Source: Strigops habroptila (lineage: Eukaryota > Chordata > Aves > Psittaciformes > Psittacidae). From it: a stretch of DNA of 64,000 nt. Shown piece after piece: positions 1 through 14,700 of the stretch (positions within the stretch are counted from its first letter, which is position 1; the number at the start of each line of letters is the position of its first letter). The notes below the pieces were generated by a model. That model did no database searches and was not told the DNA's origin. It worked only from the letters and a program-made list of their open reading frames with translations. Location of the stretch: contig NC_044282.2 in NCBI RefSeq assembly GCF_004027225.2, positions 72,031,787 through 72,095,786 of the forward strand, given 5' to 3'. A program made the translations under genes and the position numbers.

Positions 1-2609
1 GAGGTTTCACCAGGAAAAGAGTCCCCTATATCCAATTAGGTTGTATCTATCCTGTCTGTCTACTTTGTCTGTTATCATAAAACTGGCCCTGAAGGTAGTT
101 TTACTGACCAAAAGTTTTAACAGTGTCCACATTGTGCACTACCTAACAGAAAGTTACATTGCTAACAGCATTTTAACAGACTAATACTATGTAATTCTCC
201 TGGAATAAGTGTCTTTTCAGTATGGAGAGCTTGTAGATTAAATTAGAGCAAGAATTCAATTCACAGAGTGCAGCGTGGAGGCTGATGTAGAAATTCAAAT
301 AGTAGAGGTACATAAAGATCAGATTTATGTAGCTTGGATATGTGGAAAGTATAAGAAGAAAACAAAAGGGAAGCTTAAGTAAGGGGGATTGATATTATAC
401 AGAATGTAAAATATATTGCATGTATGTAGTATATCACAGGGAGACCAGGAATGTGACTGGAAAAATGAATGAATGTGAACAGAGTGGTATCCACAACAAA
501 CTGCTCACAAAGAACTTAGCTTTGCTGGGACAGGAGGACTTAGTTCGTTCTCTGAGACCAAGTCATGATCTAGTATTAATTTAATTCTATGTACAATTAA
601 GAACACTTATTAACTGCGCATTATCAAGTGCATTAGTGAAGAGCTTTGTATTGTGTTCAGCGTAATAGAACAAGGTTGTGAAACCACACACTTCTCTCTG
701 AGCAAAGGCTGGTGGAAAAATAGCCAGGGAAATACACTAGCAAATACTGAAGATAAGTTAGGCTTGCCCACAGGATTCTGATGCTCTGCTGGGCCTTTTC
801 TTCCCTGCTAATTCCTTCTCTGAGCAAAATGATCTCTAGCATTGTCTTCCCTGCTCCAACATGTCAGAATTCAGTGAGTACAAACGCAAGATTGGAAGTA
901 TTAATCAGAAAAAGATAGACCCAGGTCTCTGAAGTTACTGCTTTTCTGGTCTGGGACACCTTAAGGTGGCTGGTGTGTTAACAAACCTTATTTGAAGAAG
1001 GCTGCAGCTAAGAGCACAGTCTGAGTAGATTAGACTGTGGCTTAGTAGATACAGCTGGTCTGCTGATGAGCTGTAATCATCTGAACCTGAAATGTATGGT
1101 TAGGAGTGAAAAGGAATCAGACTCTGCTCCACAAGCATTCCTCATGCAGACTAGCTACCGAGAAACCAGGTATATATTTACTTCTAATTCTACATGTTTT
1201 CTTTCTCCAGAGTGTGGAGAAATCTGAAAGAACTTTAACTATATTGGCAGGGAGAAGACCATTCCATGTTATTCAGTTATAACCATAAGACCCTGGTTGT
1301 AAGATTTTCTATGATTCTGTGATTCTATAATTTTATACTAAACCTGTAGGAATTTCCCTGCACACTGGAACAAGGCTTTTTATGGTGTTTTTGCTGTGTA
1401 CTCTGCAGAAGGCCATTTGTTGAAATATTTAGAATTTAGATTGTACAGCAGAGCCTTCCTTTTAATATTTAAAGGCTTCATAATTGAATATACCTGAGCA
1501 GGGAAATACAGGAAGAAGTTTATTAATTACAGTGTAGGAATTGTAGAATGAGGTGTAATAACTGGATTGGCAACTTGTGCTCTGCAAATGGGGAAGAATT
1601 TGTCCCTAAAAAAATCAAGATCAACATCTTTGGGGGGGAAAGACGCAACGAAAATTCTGCAGAGGTAGAGGATATATTGTCTGATTATATGGACAACTAA
1701 AGTGATACACTGTTAATATGATTTAATGATTGAATACAGTTTGTTAAGGTTGCAGACATTTTACAGAAGCAGCAGAGTGCAGGTGATGGATCATATCAGC
1801 AGCCCTAGACATAAAGTGTGCACGTGAATTGCTGGTTGCTTATGGGTGTTCGTCGAAAGGCTGCTTTATAAATTCTGCTCAGTTTCTTCTTCCATGGTCT
1901 GTCATTGTACCACTGAAATTACTAATAAACGTTCACTTCATATCTGAAAGTTGGCCTTTTCACCATTCTGCACTTCTTTGAAGGTGCTGTGGTTGTGGAA
2001 GGAGGTACTGAAGTTCAGACAGATCGATCTTGTTGTTTTAGTGTAGTAATTTAACTTAGTGTATTAATCTGGGACAGTAAAGATAAATAAGTGTATAATA
2101 AGCATTTATCATCCAAAGGCAGCCTGGCTGGGCACAGCTATCATGCCTTTTATGTTTCAGTTAATATTCCAAACATGAAACATTACAAAGATACACTTGC
2201 AGTACACATGGTACATAATTTAGTATGTGTTCTAAGGTTAATTAGCAATTCATAAAACTCAAATCGAGTTATTAAGGTTATGTGCTGTCTTTCACTAGGA
2301 GAAACTGGTCTTAAAGTTACTAAAAACGTGTGTGGTTTGTGAAATCAATCATGAATCAAGCATAACTGGTCATTCTTTTTCACTGGACATGTTTCTCTTT
2401 AGGCTACAGTATGGTTACAGTGCACTTTATGTAGTATAAAGAAAGTTATTGAATTTTCTAATTCAGAGCTTGTATACAAGTGAGAAAGTTGTGTAAATCA
2501 TAGAGGTCGAGAAAGTCTATAGAAGATTCTAGAAGATTGTTAATACATGACTGTTATCTTTTAAGAATGTGTTCAAACTGCTAAATGTGCCAATTGAACT
2601 GTTTTACAG
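1..2609 (+). other. USP34: USP34 intron, partial (window start)
   Basis: AT-rich intron sequence. I see no exon with conserved coding. It holds a short CR1-like tail near 1306 and a possible degraded LTR near 1742-1975. Confidence 0.6.
1306..1331 (+). repeat. Degenerate CR1 3' tail
   Basis: TTCTATGATTCTGTGATTCT is the typical terminal microsatellite-like end of CR1. The sequence before it has almost lost CR1 identity. Confidence 0.45.
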
Positions 2610-2793
2610 GAGTTTCTGAGAGACATCTTCAATCTTCTGTTCTTGCTGCCAAGTTTGAAAGACAGGCAACAGCCAAAATGCAAGTCACATTCTTCAAGGG
2701 CTGCTGCTTATGACTTGTTGGTAGAAATGGTAAAGGGGTCCGTGGAAAACTACAGGCTGCTCCACAACTGGGTTATGGCACAGCACATGCAGT
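2610..2793 (+). CDS. USP34: USP34 coding exon w1 (first in window)
   Basis: Acceptor TTTTACAG, donor GTAAGA. It starts in phase 0 with EFLRDIFNLLFLLPSLKDR and ends HNWVMAQHMQ plus one base. This is the linker just upstream of the catalytic domain. Confidence 0.95.
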
Positions 2794-5700
2794 GTAAGAA
2801 CCTTCATTCGTATACAGATTTTGAGTATCCAGTTTTCCACAGTGAACATTCTCTGTTCCTTTTGGTTTTGTTTTGGATTTTTGGATTTATGAAGTTCAGT
2901 AGAGAAAATATTAGTGTACTTGTAATATGGACTTCCATTAAACTGAATAGTCCCACTTTCCAAAAGTAGCAATGAAGCAAGACACTGTTGCCACTAACAC
3001 TGTTCTTAAAATTCCACTTTGTAGCTCTGCTGCTCATCCACCATCACTTACAGCAGTGTCACAGAGCAGATGTTGGCATCTCTTGCTCACTTAGCAAATG
3101 AGTGGCTTTAACCCCATCTAGGATTTTCAGATCATCTGTTGTTAACTATGGGTTATTTGAAGAATGGTGTCCTGTTAAATGACACCGACACACAAATAAC
3201 TTACCTCACAGATAATTGTGAGAGTGGATTTTCCATGTTTCATCAGCTTGTGCTGGATTTTAATTTCTATTTTCCCTTTCTAACATGAAGAAATGTGGTA
3301 AGTTTGTGCATAAACCAAAGTCTATAAACCACACTGAAGTGTGTTGGTTATTAACAGCACTATCGTGTTTCCAGAGTCTCTGATTAATCTCTGCAGTTGA
3401 CTTCAGTCTGTACCCACATGTCTGCATACAGTGCTAATACAATTTTGTTCTGCCTCTTGGCTTTCATGCTTCCTGTGTTTTGGAAACACAATCCCTATGT
3501 ATAATATGTAAATTACCAGAATTTGAAGTTACTTAATATTTTATCTTTGATTTGCAAATTCTCATTATGCATTTTTAACTTGATAGATTTCCTTTCACAT
3601 GCCTGGTTTAAATTCCTGTCACCTGAGGATCTGTAATGTATTATAATCTATGGAACCGATTTAGCACCTCACAATTCAGGAAGCAAAGGAGAAATCTGAT
3701 CGTATTAATGTTTTGTGTTCTGTACTCTAAAGTCTCCTGTGCTCAGGGAAAATAGTATGAAGAATATATTTTATGGAAATATTGGATATTTCTGTTTGCT
3801 GTGAGTACACCTTCTGCTGCTGAGGTTGTCTGTATCTCTCTGGGTGCAATCATTCATTTTTCACAGTTAATATCTTTCTCACTCCAAACCCCAGTAATTC
3901 CTACGTGCTGAAGTTTTCTGTCACATCTACCACACTTGTTACTTTCTTCCAAATACTCTTCTCTAGATTTTTTTGTTCCTTCCTGAGTTCTCTAGAGCCA
4001 TCTGGTCTGTGCTCCTGCTCCATATTCAGTGTATCTCAGTTTCATGAATGCTAATTTTATTACAACTGGCAGAGTGCCATTGTCTCTTCCTGATGTGCGA
4101 CTGACACAGGACTTCTGATACCTCATTTGTTTAAAGTCTTATTATTCCACTGATGTGATCCAAAGATGCTTAAAACTGGATTTTTCCACTTACCTCTGTA
4201 ATCTTATTAGTCTTTAAAAATCTTTGTCGTAGGTCTGTCTCTCTGTTCTTCTTAGGAGAACTATTAAGGAAAATATTACCCGTTCCCATCCTGAGTTTGG
4301 TTTTAACATTTTCATTTTGTGGTTCATTGTAGAAGTTTTTGATCTTGCCACTCATACAGTTGTTGTCCTCTGTTCTCACCAGTTGCTGTCTCTGCTATTC
4401 TACCATGTTTTCTTCCTTACTGATTGGAGTCAGGATGCTCTTATGAGATGGCTTTAATTTAATGCAGCAAAATAAAGTAAATATTTTCAAAAGGAAAACA
4501 TCTTATTAAAGGATCTCTAGTCTGTTTTCCTTGGGACAGAAAAAGATAATAAAAAAAAATAGAGCTCTAATTAAAAATACTGTTACTAAGACTCTATTCT
4601 GGCATTCATATTAAAATGTATGGCTGTACACTGTTGTTCAGACTTACAGTAGTATGAATAATGTAAAGTAGTTGTAGTAAAGTTTCGATTTTGGCAGTAT
4701 TTTTCTTCTTGTTTCCACTAATGGAGCTCCCTTCATTGATGGGTGGAAGAAGAGAATGACCTGGGTGCTTTTTTCTACTTCACAGAACCTGGTTTTCACT
4801 GAAGACCTTCGTGCATTTTCAGCATGTGATACTGTAGGAGATGAACTGCTAAGTAACTGAGTCAGTGGTCTTTTTTCCTCCTCTTCTCAACAGGGCTAAC
4901 AATTAATGCAGACTCTGATCTTCCTAAAGAGGGGATTTAGATACCCTCTGTTGTTGCTCATAAAATTGCAGCGTTTTGGAGTTTCGCTTGCTTCAAAGAC
5001 CGAGACTAATAAAAGCATTCAGTTCAAAGGAGGGAAACAAGACCAGCTGCTTTGCTTCCTGGAAGTTTAAGATAGTGTCTGGTGTTACGTTTGGAGCAGA
5101 AGCATGATGAGAAGGTGGAGCAGGGAGACATACACAGTCATTCAAAGAGGAAGAAATTAAGTTTCTTTTGCTTAAAACAGAATGTGAATATTATAAGTTT
5201 GGTTACAGGTTTCTCTATCTTTTCCTGAGAAGCGGCTGATTTCTGTTGCGACAGTGAGGAATAAAGAAGATAGGCTCAAATTTACCTTTCTGGTTAAGAT
5301 CCATGTGGAAGAAGGAAAGTTTTCATTATGAAAATGAAGACAAATCACTTAAAAATCCCAGGGTGGAGAAAACAGAATCTTCCTGATACATTCCTTGTCA
5401 AATTTCTGAAAGCTCTTTGTCAGACTGAAGTAGGAAGATGCTCCCGACTGTTCTCATGGAGTATAAAGTAGTAATTTGGGGTTTTTTTGTAATTACAACT
5501 TGATGAACTATAAGCAGCATGATAGTCGCTGAGTCCTTACATCAGAACGGGTGAATTAAGATGTCGCAATTTAAGGGTTTCAGTTAAAGGAGGGAATTTT
5601 GTGGTGTTCTACCATGCTAATTACTATTTTAGGAGGGTAAATGTGGAGGAGAGCTTTGTTTCAACTGGTCGATCAGCCCAATGTAACCAGGTAACATGAG

Positions 5701-8700
5701 GTCACCCGACTGAGATTTGTTGAAATAAAAGAATTAAAACTTTTTCCTTCTCTTCTTGAAGCTGCAGGGCTAATAGTTGTTTTGATGCCAATGCCAAAAT
5801 GAAGATTACAACACTTATTTGTTGTGCAACAGAACATCTTGTGGCTCTGGTTTCTGAAGATGTGAGGATCTGTTCAGAGGATGCCAAATAGTTTCCTGAA
5901 TTTATAGCTGGTAGTGTGAATTGAGAAGAATCCTTAATGAGCCTTTAATCTGTGACAAAATAATTAAGGATTTAAAATTCAAATCTTGAACCCATGTGGC
6001 TTTTGTGGATTGCAAAAGGAATCCAGGCTACTTTTTTTGCCTTTTTCTCTGTGTATCTGAACATATACTTCAATAGAAGAGCTGAATTGCTTGTAGGGAC
6101 ACTGCCTTTTTGGAGAATGGTATCTTTGGGTAGGAATAGCAAAGCTAGATGTAAGTTTTTGTGTCAAACTTCTTGCATACCAAGGAAAAGCTGCAGAATT
6201 TCTTTGGATACTGGATTAGTTCCTCTCTAATTCAGTGCTTGTGTCATCTAGTTGCCTCTGCAGCTCAAAAGAATAATTGCCCATTCCATTCTCCTGCGTG
6301 GGATGCTAGAAAGAGAAGCTTGTCAGTGTCTAGAAGCACTACTAATCACTTACAAATGGTTTGTCTAGTCTGGTTACCATCTTCTTGACTGGCAGATGAG
6401 GAGAACTTTCCCATTCTTCCAATTTCTTGGCAGCCATATCAGAACAAGGCTTATTAAGAAGACTCTGTCTAGTGCCACACTGTAAGAAACAGATTGCTAC
6501 ATCTGGTATGAAATACAGAGGAATAGAAAACTTACAGGGAAAGAAAATGTAGTTTCAACCTAATTCTCTAGGCAATTCCCTTCTTGCTCACCCTTGTTTT
6601 TCTCGTAGATTACACATTTCTTTGGTGTATATATGGCTTTGAAGTGCAGTAAAAAACATTCCTTCTCTTCCTATAAAAACTGTTCCCAAGTTTATTCAAG
6701 CTTGTGTGTAGCCAACCATTTTATTTCACTGTAGTTTTGTGTCTTACCTCTGATAAGCCTCTATCCATCTTCTGTACTGCTCAAAAAGACCTTTGCTAGT
6801 CTGGCATCCTTTATAGTATATGTCATTCTGAAACCAGCTTCTCTTCTGGAAGGGGAGGTCTCACATCATGTGTGGTTATCTCTGATACTAAATTTGTGCT
6901 TTGTTACATGAAGCTTGTCTCTGTGGGTGCAAAGGCTTGCTTTGCTCTATTTCAGTGTGACATAGGGGTGTATGAGAATGGGTAGTAGAAACTGAGTAAT
7001 TTTTGTGCTGGAGGAATGACTGGTGTATGTTTGGGAGCTCCTAAGTGTGGTATGTGATGAGTTAAAAGTATGTTCTCAGTGGTTTAGGCAGTGCGAGTAT
7101 TAAGGGAGCTATGGTTGGCTTGTATGGAATCATAGAATGGTTTGGGTTAGAAAGGACCTTAACACCTGCCATGGGCAGGGACACCTCACACTAGACCATG
7201 TCACCCAAGGCTTTGTTTAACCTGGCCTTGAAAAACAAATGATAAGAACAAATTTCATATGTTTATTATGTTTAGAATTTATGGATGCTTGATAATGAAA
7301 ACGCTATGTTGTGGTTTTACCAAGCTTCAGTTTAAAGGAAGAGATTGGAAGACCATTACTATGTGTAATACTACCACCAGAACAAGTGTGAGAGATGATA
7401 CTTGCCATGAGCAATGCTTTGGAGCACACAGCAAATCACTTTGGAGCCCAAAGCAGCGTGGCACCTAGAAAGGCTTGCTGCTGTATCAAGTGATTTTCCT
7501 GATGTACTTACAGTGCATCAGGTACAGTCTGGCTCATGTCTGTAAATGTAGACTGCAGAAACAGGATGCATTTTATTAATGTAAACATAAAGCTTTTAAT
7601 TGTATTTATGTATTTAGTTGTATTTATGCTTTTTTAGATTGTATTTTGAATTTATGTCTTTTCTGCACATGATTCACATTTTTTACAGCTTCCCATGCAC
7701 CTTACAAGTGGGATTATTGGCCACACGATGACGTTCGTGCTGAATGCAGGTTTGTGGGTCTAACTAATCTTGGAGCAACGTGTTACTTGGCATCCACCAT
7801 TCAGCAACTGTACATGATACCAGAGGCCAGACAAGCAATATTTACTGCAAAGGTATGCTTCTGATAGGAGTTTAAATTTAGACTCAGTGCAAATGCCGAT
7901 AAAGTATAAACTTACTTTTAAGACTTGATAAAGAATATTTCTTCAAGATTTAGTTTGCTTTTAGTTCAGTTGGATTCTTTTGCTGGTGTCTGAAGTGAAG
8001 AGTCATCTTTTTTATGTATTCATAATGCGGTAGGACCTTAAGGTGCATTGTAATAAAACATATTCTCAAAAGCATATTTCTGTTGCTATCGCCTAGATTT
8101 ATTCATGTTTGGTTTACCTGTTCCTTAACTCCTCATTTGTCATTTTATTAGGATAAATGTCATTCTCATCAAATGTTTATAAAGGCCCACAGCATAGAAT
8201 CATAGAATAGTTAGGGTTGGAAAGGACCTTAAGATCATCCAGTTCCAACCCCCTGCCACGGGCAGGGACACCTCACACTAGACCATGTCACCCAAGGCTC
8301 TGTCCAACCTGGCCTTGAGCACTGCCAGGGATGGAGCATTTACCACTTCTTTGGGCACCCTGTGCCAGTGCCTCAGCACCCTCACAGTAAAAAACTTTCT
8401 TATATCCAGCCTGAACTTCCCCTGTTTAAGTCTGAACCCATCACCCCTTGTCCTATCTCTGCAGTCCCTGATGAAGAGTCCCTCTCCAGCATCCTTGTAG
8501 CCCCCCTCAGACACTGGAAGGCATGTATCTCATGCTACCAGAAGTACAGAAAGTCCTGTAAATTGTCATACATTTATGAAATAGAATATTACTTCTAGCT
8601 ATTTACTGTAAAATAGGAAACTTTGTTTTGGTCCCTGTCATCAACAGGGCATGTAATAATGTGTGAAACAGCCTCATTTCCATGATGTCATCATTTTTTG

Positions 8701-11700
8701 TTATTATGTTAGTGGTAGTATTCACTTCATTTAGAGTTACCCATTTATAAAGAAACCAAAAAATTCAGTAAAGCTGCTGGAGTGTATGTGAAATGCATTA
8801 TATAGTGGGTTGAATTGATAAAAATTACACCAGAATTACTGCAGTCTTTGTAATACCTGCACAAAAGCTCCCAGCTGCAGGAAATTTTTAGAAAATAGAG
8901 TTATTATTTGACTTGGGTTTAATATTGACATGCCATAAATTTGAGTAGGTGGTGCTTTATATACAAGTGTAAAACAGTGCACTGTGTGTTCTTGTACACA
9001 AGCATTTTCCTTAATTGTCCATAATAAAGTGGTTGGGGTTTTATTTAAAAAGATAGTTATTTCATCTGTTTAAGGGCTGTTTGGGTAAAGTTAGAAGCCA
9101 AAAGATAAAATCTTCTTTTATGAATTTCTTTTAGTATTCAGAAGATATGAAACACAAGACCACTCTACTAGAACTCCAGAAAATGTTTACATACTTAATG
9201 GTAGGTGCAAATAGAGGTTACTTTATAAAGTACCTTATTTTTTAGGGGGGGGACGTGATAGGGAGGTGAGGGCAAGAAAAATGTAGTTACTATTCTATAT
9301 GTTGCCATCTTAAGTCCTTTCTGTCTAAGTTCTGTAAATGAATGTCTTGACTGAAATACTTTTTACCCACTTAAAAGTTGTTACTCAGCAAATCAGTTAA
9401 GCAAACATAATAGTTTTCACGAAGAGACAATGTAATCCTAGTCTAAGATAGGCTATAATATTGGGCACAAACTATAATGAGCAGGAACCAACTCTCAGAC
9501 ACTAGTGATTGTCTAATGTGTCCTTAAGTATTTGTGAAGTGAATGTATGGAAATGTCAGGATCAGGTGCCACAGTCCAAACAGCCTTCATTCATTTAAAC
9601 CTTTCAGCCCCAGCACATCAATGCTCAGGTGAGCACAGGATGTTACCATAGCTATGGGACTTCAGTTACAAGTGAGTTACAAGTCTGAAAATCAAGTCTG
9701 CTTCTTAGTTACATGTTGTGGCTGGGCTGTGCCCTGTGTGGACACCCTGTGCAGTTCCATTGCTATATCTGAGTGGCCCAGGAGCTCCCTGGCCAGCCAT
9801 CTCCTTGGATGCAGTAACAGGGTGGATTCAGACAACACACCAGTTTGAAACTGGGTAATTGTGCCTTCCTGATGAAGTATTTGATTGTTACAGGAGCCCT
9901 GCAGGTAAGAATCTGGGACAGTTCTGCTATTACACTGCTGTGTCTAGTCCGATCTCCAAACTGACTTTGTGAATAGTCAGTAGAAACTGTTCCAGCAGAA
10001 ATGACTGCATCAGTCTTCTGTATGGATTTAAGATATTTTAGATATACTTTGTACGTAATAAGGTGAGTAAATAGTCATGCATTACACAGATGCTGGGGAG
10101 GTCACAGAAGGCTCCCAACTGGATTATAAGAATTTAGCAAAATGGTGCTTCAAGGAGCCTCCCCAGGTCTAACTGAAGATAACCACTGGAAGGACCCTAG
10201 CAGCAGAGTTCCACCACCACCAAACACCGACTGGCTGTCCCGTTAGGATGTTTTGGTTCCATATGTGAGCACTTTGCCAAGATCCCAATAAATTACTTGT
10301 TCTTTTTAACAAACACTCTGCCATGAAGGACTGTCCAACACCATTGACATTCACCTTGTTTCACATGGACCTTGATGTAAAGGGTTCTGAGCATGATTCT
10401 TTGTTTAATCATGAAACAACTTGTTTGCCTCAGTTTCCCTGGTGATAAACTATATTGTTTTGTTCATTGCATTTTCCTTGCTCCAATATTTTAAAGGTTA
10501 ATTTTTTTGAAATAAAGCATTAAAAAGCAACTAAAAATTTTGAAATTCCAGAACCAAACAAAATTGAGGCAGGTCACAGGTGTTCGCTGGGGTTAAAATA
10601 GTGAAACATTCCTGAAATAATGACAAACCTGAGGAGAGCTGAGTGGTTTTGTTCTTGGCACTGGCTTTTGTGGAAGAAATTCATGACCACTTTGAAGACA
10701 AAATAGAGGAAAGGAATTTAGGCATGTAGTGCCTGCCATGAATCATAATAAAATAAATCCATGTATTTATATAAGCATAAAATAACACAGGAACATAAAA
10801 TCTTATGATGATTTATCATAACTTAAAATGTTGGAGAAAGACTTTATTCCAAAAAAGGTAATATCTACAGGAAGCACTGTCTTGCCACACATTCTTAAAG
10901 AGAACATTATGTATGTTGTTATTTACAAGAACAAAGTTCCTTCTGCTGTAAATAAGTTCTGCATTCCCAGTGTGAAAGGCAGTGGAATGGGGGATGTATT
11001 CTAAAGAACTGCTTTATATGGCAAATTCTTTTCTCTGACTAAACACATGCAGTTAAGAACTAGGTGATAAGTTTATACTATAGAGAAGTCTGAAGGAGAA
11101 TGAAGCACTTGTCAAGATTTAAGTCAGTGATGTCCAGAAATACATAAACACAGGCTGATGTCTTTCCTATTGTGTTTTGTATCTGAACCGCTATGCGGAA
11201 AAGGGATGTGTGACGTCTTCAGCCATATTCTTTTACTGAGTCATTTTATTAAGTATTTATTAAATATTACTTAATGATATTTTATTAGTGAATATCATAG
11301 TAATGATAATCTGTTAAAAATGGCTTTACATTTCATCAGAAGCATTTAAACAACTGTGTTGCCTAATGCACATATGGAGATATTGTATGTAAAAGTATGT
11401 CTCTCTTTAAATAGACATTTGTGTGAAATGTATGTTTGGTGTATCTGGGTAACTTAAAATAGAAGGATTGATGTTGATTAGCTTTGCTTGGTATTCTTTA
11501 CCTCAAGGAAAGTGAGTGTAAGGCATACAATCCAAGGCCTTTCTGTAAAACCTACACCATGGATAAGCAGCCACTGAACACGGGAGAGCAGAAAGATATG
11601 ACGGAATTCTTCACTGACCTAATAACAAAAATAGAAGAAATGTCGCCAGAGCTGGTGAGTTATTAAGAGGGAGCAAAAGGGAGCTTGAAAAGTTACAGAT

Positions 11701-14700
11701 TTGCTCAAATTTCCTTGACAGAATTTATTAATTCATTCACAGAAAAACACAGTGAAAAGTTTGTTTGGAGGTGTTATCACAAACAATGTTGTTTCTTTGG
11801 TAAGTATTGGTCCCTCATCCTTATCTTTTAAAGATTTGGGGTTTTTTTAACTTCTTAAAACAGTTATTTCATTGCTTTCCTCTTTCATTGCTGTGATTCA
11901 GGACTGTGAGCATGTAAGTCAGACTGCTGAGGAGTTCTATACAGTAAGATGCCAGGTAGCAGATATGAAGAATATTTATGTAAGTACCACCAGGCTGAGA
12001 TGTGTAGCATAGCTCACAGTTATAACCAGGTGCAGTCGAGTATAAAAGACTGTACCATACACTGTTGAATGTGTTGGTGCTTTCTGTATCTAATTTTGGT
12101 GTATTTCCAGGTTTATATTACTAGGTGATTTGATTGAATTGTTTCATCTTTTCAATGCAACATGCTATCAGCTGGTGCCATTTGGAACTGAGTAAAGATT
12201 GTGTTACAGTCAGTAATTGCCACTTGCTTCTGTGCTTTAAAATACCATGGCCATTTTTATATGAGAGAGTTGTAAATATCAAAAGGTTTTATATATACAT
12301 GTACTATTGCTTATTAAGTTAATTTAAAACTTAAACCAGCATAATTTTAGGTTTTAAGTATTAATCCCCACACTTGGAATTTGAATTTTAAGCGCTTGAA
12401 TTCTTTGGGACAGCTTTGAGTGCCATTTTTCTGAATTGGTTCCTGAATTTTGTGTTTGGCTTAGGAACTGGTTTTCCTGCCAAACTCTTCTCTTAATTCA
12501 GGTACATGTACTTCTTGCAGACTTTTTGATGCCTTTGGCCACCTTTACTTTCATAACTTAATGGCAATGTTAAATTTACTGTAAGGTTAAAAGAGAGGGG
12601 TTTGTAAAGCAAGCCATGCAAGCGCAAGATATAAATATCCAAGAAAAATGTAAGCTCCTTCTTTGTTTGTTTATTATATTAGGAATCTCTTGATGAAGTA
12701 ACTATTAAAGATACCTTGGAAGGTGACAACATGTATACATGTTCACATTGTGGGAAGAAAGTGCGGGCTGAAAAAAGGTATGATTGAGAAGAAATAAGCA
12801 TTCCTAATGTGTCTTTTTAGTAAATTACTGAAATTACTATTGGAATGAGAATAATCCTTTAGATAACAGAATAATCCTTTAGATGTGTGCCGCCTTGTAT
12901 GCCTGTGAGGATGTGGTCCCTTTGCAAGTGAGCACATAACTAAGAAATCAAATTGCCAAAACAAAGAATGTAAGGTAACTTAGCAAAAGATCACCTGCAC
13001 AGTAAAATGGTCATGACCTTTTTCAATGTAAATAAAAGTAAATTTGCAGAAATTAGTGCCTTTTCAAAACTGTTACTTCTCCTGTTATTAAAAGATCAAA
13101 TTCTTTCAGAGGAGGTTGTTCAGGACTTGTGTTATTCATTATACTTCGTAATTGCTTAGGGTTTCATACGTAACCCTGAATTTCTTAATTAAAATTGGTA
13201 GTTTTAAAAATCATAGAATCCCAGACTGGTTTTGGTTGAAAAGGACCTTAAAGCTCATCCAGTTCCAACCCCCTGCCAAAGGCAGGGTCACCTTCAACTA
13301 GAGCAGGTTACTCCAAGCCCCTGTGTCCAACCTGGCCTTGAACACTGCCAGGGATGGGGCAGCCACAGCTTCTCTGGGCACCCTGTGCCAGCGCCTCAGC
13401 ACCCGCACAGGGAAGGACTTCTTAATATCTTACCTAAATCTCCCCTGTTTAACCCATCACCCCTTGTCCTGTCACTACAGTCCCTGATGAAGAGTCCCTC
13501 TCCAGCATCCTTGTAGACCCCCTTCAGATACTGGAAGGCTGCTCTGAGGTCTCCATGCAGGCAAAATATCCTTAAAAATTCCATATTTTAAAAAGTCTGC
13601 TAATAAAGAGAAAACTGTTATAAAATATATATTGGCTTTATATTGCAACTGACAAATGTCTGGTTTAGACATGAAAAACCTAATTGTTGTTTTTGTAGCT
13701 GTTAAAACAACATGGGTGAAAGAGAAACCTACTTTAAAATCAGTATTGTGACGTTTATGAGATTTAATACACAATATGTTCTGCATTGAAACTCATCAGT
13801 TGCAGGAGAGTAACTCCATGTAATGAGGGGATTCGCATTGTTAAATACGTTCATGACTCGTTTTATGCTATCAGTTTACAAAACTGTCATTCATGCCACG
13901 AATAAGTTTGATGTTTCTTCCAAGACATGATGATAGGCTAGATAGAATTGTTCAGGAGGCTGAATCTGACCTCCTGCTGCCCTGCTCCAGGGCATTCCGA
14001 TAGCTGAATTTTATATTCATGTGACTTAGCAACTCCAATTTTATGTTTGAAATAAATGTGTTTAAAATCTTTGTGAAAATACAGGTCAACCTGCTAAGCT
14101 TTTGCAAATCATGATTATTTCTAATCCTGCAGGGCATGTTTTAAGAAACTACCTCGGATCTTAAGCTTCAACACAATGAGATACACGTTTAATATGGTAA
14201 CCATGATGAAGGAGAAAGTCAATACACATTTTTCATTCCCCTTACGTTTGGATATGACACCTTACACTGAAGATTTCCTCATGGGAAAAAATGACAGAAA
14301 AGAAGGTATGCTTCTTAAGACAAATTCAGCAAGCTTTGCCTCTTTCAGCTGTACCATACATATGTATGTATATATACCATATATATGTATGTATGTATAT
14401 GTATGTATAACATAAGCTAATAATTCATTTTAAACAAAATCAAAGACAGTTTTAATCAACCTATTTCACTTTCTATTTAATATGAGAAAACTGGCCACTT
14501 ATTTTTGTTTTCATTTACTGTTGAATTTGAATTATTCTTACATTTGTTTCTAAAGTATGAGAGAAATTACAACTAGTTACCTACAGTTTGTTGCTGGCTT
14601 ATTTTGATTTTGCAGAGTAATGCTTGACTTCAGCAAATGGCTGGCTAACTGCCATCGTAAATAAGATGTGCTAACTTGGAGTAACTTAGTCCTCATCTCT

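Larger units (their letters stand above)
12778..14132 (+). other. USP34: USP34 intron w7
   Basis: Contains the short duplication at 12849 and the CR1 copy at 13211-13560. The rest is unremarkable. Confidence 0.7.

Noticed and set aside
8278..8598. Small frames with MSPKALSNLALSTARDGA-like products
   Set aside because: Translations of the CR1 3' untranslated region, found again at 13232, 30586 and 50338; not proteins.
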